Of a stretch of 64,000 nt of DNA, positions 58,782 to 64,000 are shown piece after piece (the stretch's first letter is position 1; the number at the start of each line of letters is the position of its first letter). The stretch lies in contig NZ_JAUSBN010000040.1 in assembly GCF_030651995.1 (NCBI RefSeq), positions 1 through 64,000 on the forward strand, given 5' to 3'. The position numbers and the translations under genes are program-made. A model generated the notes under the pieces. The model searched no databases and was not told where the DNA came from. It worked only from the letters and a program-made list of their open reading frames with translations. Source of the DNA: Reyranella sp. Its GTDB lineage: Bacteria > Pseudomonadota > Alphaproteobacteria > Reyranellales > Reyranellaceae.

Positions 58782-59960
58782 ATGCCGGATGATGCCTCGA
58801 CTGTCGGTCTGCGCATCGTCGATTCGCTTGCAGCGGTCGACGCCGCCCAGTGGGATGCCTGCGCGCTCGGCCCGGGCTCGGCCGGCAGCCCCTTCCTCAG
58901 CTACCGCTTCCTGAAGGCGCTGGAAGACTCGAAGTCGGTGGGCCGGCGCACCGGCTGGCAACCGCAGTATCTGCTGGCCGAATCGGACGATGGAACGCTC
59001 CAGGGCGCCGCACCGCTCTACATGAAGAGCCATTCGCAGGGCGAGTATGTGTTCGACCATGGGTGGGCGCAGGCGCTGGAGCGCGCGGGTGGTCGCTACT
59101 ATCCGAAGCTCCAGGTCGCCGTGCCGTTCACACCGGTCCCGGGGCCACGCCTTTTCGCCCGCCCCGGCCCGATGGCCGACGCCGTGCGCGACGCCCTGAT
59201 CGACATGCTGGCCAAGATCGCCGACGACAACAACATCAGTTCGGTCCACGCCACCTTCTGCACCGCAGAGGAGTGGAAGCGCTTCGGCGAACGCGGCTGG
59301 CTGCTGCGGCTCGGGCAGCAATATCACTGGAGCAATGACGGCTACCGGACCTTCGACGATTTCCTGGGCGCCCTCGCCTCGCGCAAGCGCAAGGCGATCC
59401 GCAAGGAGCGCGAGGCCGTGCGGCGCGAAGGCCTCGTCATCCACACGCTGAGCGGGGATGATATCCGGCCCGAGCACTGGGATGCCTTCTTTGCCTTCTA
59501 CATGGATACCGGCGGCCGCAAGTGGGGCACGCCCTACCTTACGCGGTCCTTCTTCGACATCCTGGGCGCGACCATGGCCGACAAGGTCGTGCTCGTCCTG
59601 GCCGAGGCCGATGGCCGGCCGGTCGGCGGTGCCCTCAATCTCAAGGGCGATGACACGCTCTATGGACGCTACTGGGGCTGCCTCGAAAGCCACGCCTTCC
59701 TGCATTTCGAGGCCTGCTACTACCAGGCCATCGACTATGCGATCGCCCACGGCCTGGCTCGGGTCGAGGCGGGAGCGCAGGGCGACCACAAGATCCAGCG
59801 CGGTTATCTGCCGGTGCCGACCTACTCCGCCCACTGGATCGTCGATCCGAACTTCCGCCGCGCCGTCGACGATTACCTCACGCGCGAGCGGCCCGCGGTG
59901 CAACAGGAGATCGACGGGCTGATGCAGTACTCGCCGTTCCGGAAGGAAAACGAGGGCTGA
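58782..59960 (+). CDS. GNAT/FemAB-like N-acyltransferase (COG3146-type)
   Basis: A 392-residue protein with two GNAT-like halves, as in the DUF482/COG3146 (FemAB-like) family. Family parts are GSPFLSYRFLKALEDSKSVG, GEYVFDHGWAQALERAGGRYYPKLQVAVPFTPVPGPR, FLGALASRKRKAIRKEREAV, YMDTGGRKWGTPYLTRSFFD and HFEACYYQAIDYAIAHGLARVEAGAQGDHK. Function is not established; members are predicted peptidoglycan or lipid acyltransferases. It ends four bases from the opposing small membrane gene. Confidence 0.88.
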   Translation: MPDDASTVGLRIVDSLAAVDAAQWDACALGPGSAGSPFLSYRFLKALEDSKSVGRRTGWQPQYLLAESDDGTLQGAAPLYMKSHSQGEYVFDHGWAQALERAGGRYYPKLQVAVPFTPVPGPRLFARPGPMADAVRDALIDMLAKIADDNNISSVHATFCTAEEWKRFGERGWLLRLGQQYHWSNDGYRTFDDFLGALASRKRKAIRKEREAVRREGLVIHTLSGDDIRPEHWDAFFAFYMDTGGRKWGTPYLTRSFFDILGATMADKVVLVLAEADGRPVGGALNLKGDDTLYGRYWGCLESHAFLHFEACYYQAIDYAIAHGLARVEAGAQGDHKIQRGYLPVPTYSAHWIVDPNFRRAVDDYLTRERPAVQQEIDGLMQYSPFRKENEG

Positions 59961-59964
59961 CGGC

Positions 59965-60137
59965 CTACTTGGCCATCAGGACGCCGAAGAAGAATACGAC
60001 GAAGAAGACGAGCTGCTCGGTGAGCCCGAGCGGAGCCTGCCAACCGATTTTTTCGATGATGAACAGGACCACCCAGAACACCGCGGTGGCGAGCACCGCG
60101 GCGCGAAAGGCGATCCAGAGAGGCTTGAAGGCGCTCA

Positions 60138-60138
<1 letters not shown>
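59965..60138 (-). CDS. Small inner-membrane protein coupled to clpA
   Basis: A 57-residue protein with GTG start at 60138, sharing one base with the clpA stop (TAG-TG), so it is translationally coupled to clpA. It has two hydrophobic segments: about residues 11-28 (FRAAVLATAVFWVVLFII) and 41-56 (LVFFVVFFFGVLMAK). It is rich in Phe and Val. I know no named family, and it is too short to be caught by routine length filters. The position after clpA hints at a link with protein quality control, but that is speculative. Confidence 0.65.
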
Positions 60139-62459
<2,321 letters not shown>

Positions 62460-62501
62460 CGAAACACCTCGACAGGAAAAACGAACTACACTCGGTCGTC
62501 G

Positions 62502-62918
62502 TTACTCTTTCTCCAACGTGCACTGGAGAGGGTGCTGGTTCTTGCGGGCGTAATCCACCGTTTGCGTCACCTTCGTCTCGGCGATTTCGTAGGTATAGAC
62601 ACCACAGACCCCCACGCCCTTCTGATGGACATGGAGCATGACCTCGGTCGCCTCTTCCCGATTCTTCTGGAAGATGTTCTGCAGAACATCGACCACGAAT
62701 TCCATCGGGGTGTAATCGTCGTTCAGCATCAACACCTTGTACATCGACGGCTTCTTCGTGCGGGTGCGCGTGAGCGTGAGCGCGCCGGTGCGGCCGTCGT
62801 CTCCGCCCTCGCCGTCATCTCGACGCGGCGGCTGTTGGGGCGGTCCACCGGGCGGCTGCTGGGGAGGTTCGCCCGCCCCGCCGAGCCGCCATTCGCCTGC
62901 GTTGCGCAGAAAGTCCAT
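62502..62918 (-). CDS. clpS: ClpS adaptor protein
   Basis: A 138-residue adaptor that delivers N-degron proteins to ClpAP. A long Gly/Pro/Gln-rich N-terminal tail of about 50 residues precedes the core: [54 protein letters not shown]. The core motif [10 protein letters not shown] binds the N-terminal residue. ATG 62918 is chosen; an earlier ATG at 62948 and a GTG are possible. Its tail is longer than in Escherichia coli (106 residues in total). Confidence 0.93.
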   Translation of the reverse strand: MDFLRNAGEWRLGGAGEPPQQPPGGPPQQPPRRDDGEGGDDGRTGALTLTRTRTKKPSMYKVLMLNDDYTPMEFVVDVLQNIFQKNREEATEVMLHVHQKGVGVCGVYTYEIAETKVTQTVDYARKNQHPLQCTLEKE

Positions 62919-62954
62919 CGTCGTCGTCACGCTCCAAGAACAATACACATCTGA

Positions 62955-62960
62955 ATTATA
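62955..62960 (-). promoter_or_regulatory. Candidate -10 element upstream of clpS
   Basis: The minus strand reads TATAAT at 62960-62955, a perfect -10, 36 bases upstream of the clpS ATG. I see no matching -35, so this is only suggestive. The region is AT-rich compared with its neighbours. Confidence 0.35.
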
Positions 62961-62961
62961 T

Positions 62962-62987
62962 AGGTAGCGTTACGGGTTCCGCTACCT
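62962..62987. repeat. Hairpin at the 3' end of the exported-protein gene
   Basis: AGGTAGCG (62962-62969) and CGCTACCT (62980-62987) pair perfectly around a 10-base loop. It overlaps the stop of the gene at 62982 and precedes an AT-rich run on the minus strand, so it may terminate or stabilise that mRNA before clpS. Confidence 0.55.
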
Positions 62988-63701
62988 CGGCCGAAGACCA
63001 TCCTTTCCCACGACCAGCATCCAGCGGTCGGCGCGGGCGCGCTGAAGCGGAGCGTTCCAGTCGCGGCGAAATTCCGCTGGCTCCAGCTTGCGGGGCGGAT
63101 TGACCGGTATCGGCACCTTGTCCCACGAGAACAGCCTGGCAGAGAACTTCACATTCACGAAGCCGTCGGTCGGATAATGATAGGCTTGGAATCCCCAGAC
63201 GCCATTGCGGCACGAGGCGACCGTCCACCAGAAATCGTTGTCGGGCAGGCGCATTCCGTCCCGCGGCGGGCCAAAGGCGCGGCTCTCTTCCAGCAGCCCG
63301 ATGAGTTCCCGGGTTTCGTCCACGGTCAGGATGCGTTGGCCGCCCTTCATGCTCCAGGGTGCGAATATGTCCCTCGGGTTCGAGATCAGCATGTTGGTGA
63401 TGCCCGGCGTGGCATACCCCTGCCCCTCCAGCACGCCGATGTTCAGGCCGGCCACACCGTCTGGCTGAAGGAAGATCTCGTAGGCCCGAACCTGCTCCTC
63501 CCAGAGAGCGTTGTAGACAAGCCTGAGACGGCTCCGGCCGCCCGGCACGCAAGCATCCCTGATGTCATTGGCGGCGACGAAGTCGAACCAGTGGAAACTG
63601 CGCACGACCGGGAGTTCGACGTTGCGGTCGGGCCGCTGCGCCATCGTGGGCGCCGCCGTGAATACACCCAGGGCTGCCAAGGCCAGCAATAACGCCCTCA
63701 T
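62982..63701 (-). CDS. Exported protein, function unknown
   Basis: A 239-residue secreted protein with a signal peptide (MRALLLALAALGVFTAAPTMA). The mature part is rich in Trp, Phe and Arg (VVRSFHWFDFVAANDIRDAC, NDFWWTVASCRNGVWGFQAY) and has two Cys that could form a disulfide. I recognise no domain. Start at 63701 follows GGGAGGCTTG; the frame is open to 63812 without homology. It precedes clpS and is divergent from the gene at the right edge. Confidence 0.65.
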   Translation of the reverse strand: MRALLLALAALGVFTAAPTMAQRPDRNVELPVVRSFHWFDFVAANDIRDACVPGGRSRLRLVYNALWEEQVRAYEIFLQPDGVAGLNIGVLEGQGYATPGITNMLISNPRDIFAPWSMKGGQRILTVDETRELIGLLEESRAFGPPRDGMRLPDNDFWWTVASCRNGVWGFQAYHYPTDGFVNVKFSARLFSWDKVPIPVNPPRKLEPAEFRRDWNAPLQRARADRWMLVVGKDGLRPR

Positions 63702-63782
63702 CAAGCCTCCCAATGCGAACCAAGCATAATCCGAACCAACTAGGGCAGCAGGACGGCAGGACCAAAGTTGCACCGGTCCCCA

Positions 63783-63797
63783 AACTTTAGTAAAGTT
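63783..63797. promoter_or_regulatory. Perfect palindrome between divergent genes
   Basis: AACTTTA-G-TAAAGTT, arms of seven bases and a one-base centre. It lies between the exported-protein gene at 63701 and the start at 63863, 66 bases before the latter. It looks like an operator; the regulator is unknown. Confidence 0.5.
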
Positions 63798-63862
63798 CGA
63801 GCAACAGCTCATAACCTATTGGATGAGCACAAGAATCAGATTTCGCGTGTGGCGTATTCGCA

Positions 63863-64000
63863 ATGATATTTCCCCTCAGGCGAATTGCGGTCGGCTTTTC
63901 CTGGCTGGCTGTCAGCATTCTATTTCTGGGTGCCTCGCTCGCGCCATCGCCGGTTGACGCCCAGACCAAGGCGAAGTCGGTCAAGCGCGCCGCGCCGCCC
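63863..64000 (+). CDS. Exported protein, N-terminal 46 codons (runs off window)
   Basis: ATG 63863 opens a frame of 46 codons to the edge: MIFPLRRIAVGFSWLAVSIL continues with FLGASLAPSPVDAQ, a clear signal peptide cleaved near residue 33, then a Lys/Ala-rich stretch KAKSVKRAAPP. This style of start is common in alphaproteobacterial D-alanyl-D-alanine carboxypeptidases, but the catalytic part is outside the window, so no assignment is made. Confidence 0.6.
   Translation, partial: MIFPLRRIAVGFSWLAVSILFLGASLAPSPVDAQTKAKSVKRAAPP

Overview
This is a high-GC chromosomal window, most likely from a free-living alphaproteobacterium. The signs are an RNase E with a long acidic insertion in its S1 domain, a cobalamin-dependent ribonucleotide reductase as the only RNR gene in view, an NDUFA12-type complex I accessory protein, the block aroQ-accB-accC-aat-DUF2155-mlaD-NDUFA12, a Bug/TTT-type solute receptor and a livHMGF operon. 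A Rhodospirillales or Reyranella-like source is my inference; no rRNA or tRNA gene is present to test it.

Layout. 1-770 is a decayed patch: the end of an IS481-family element, then 3' fragments of a LysR regulator and of a GNAT acetyltransferase that meet at about 540. 773-5199 holds small metabolic genes and a TetR regulator. 5355-11169 is a substrate-uptake operon (flavin monooxygenase-like protein, periplasmic binding protein, livHMGF), preceded by a pair of palindromes two helical turns apart. 11212-18724 holds a GMC oxidoreductase, a small VOC/DUF2786 operon, an MFS transporter, an FMN monooxygenase and small proteins. 18741-26674 is housekeeping: prfB with its programmed frameshift, a class A PBP, an amidase and, divergently, rne.

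26689-39048 is mixed: a Bug receptor cut short by a stop codon, an FAD protein, modE and modA with a clear ModE-type operator but no modBC, paired acyl-CoA dehydrogenases, an LprI/DUF3298 protein, an aminotransferase, a gamma-glutamyltransferase-like lipoprotein lacking the catalytic threonine, a BepA-like M48 protease and a DsbA-like protein. 39045-44954 is a complete homogentisate (tyrosine) degradation operon with a divergent MarR regulator and an 18-bp operator. 45020-49451 covers aroQ, fatty-acid and envelope genes. 49750-53442 is nrdJ.

53443-53815 is the most unusual stretch: an 18-codon lysine-rich ORF with a strong ribosome binding site, followed by three stable hairpins and a UUCG-capped intrinsic terminator. 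It may be a small structured RNA or a structured 3' UTR. 53815-58726 is a TetR-controlled RND efflux operon whose regulator has a perfect palindrome just after its start codon. 58782-64000 ends with a FemAB-like acyltransferase, a small membrane protein coupled to clpA, clpS-clpA and two exported proteins.

No CRISPR array, prophage, defence island or large biosynthetic cluster is visible. Three tail-to-tail gene pairs share a CTAG in which both stop codons overlap.
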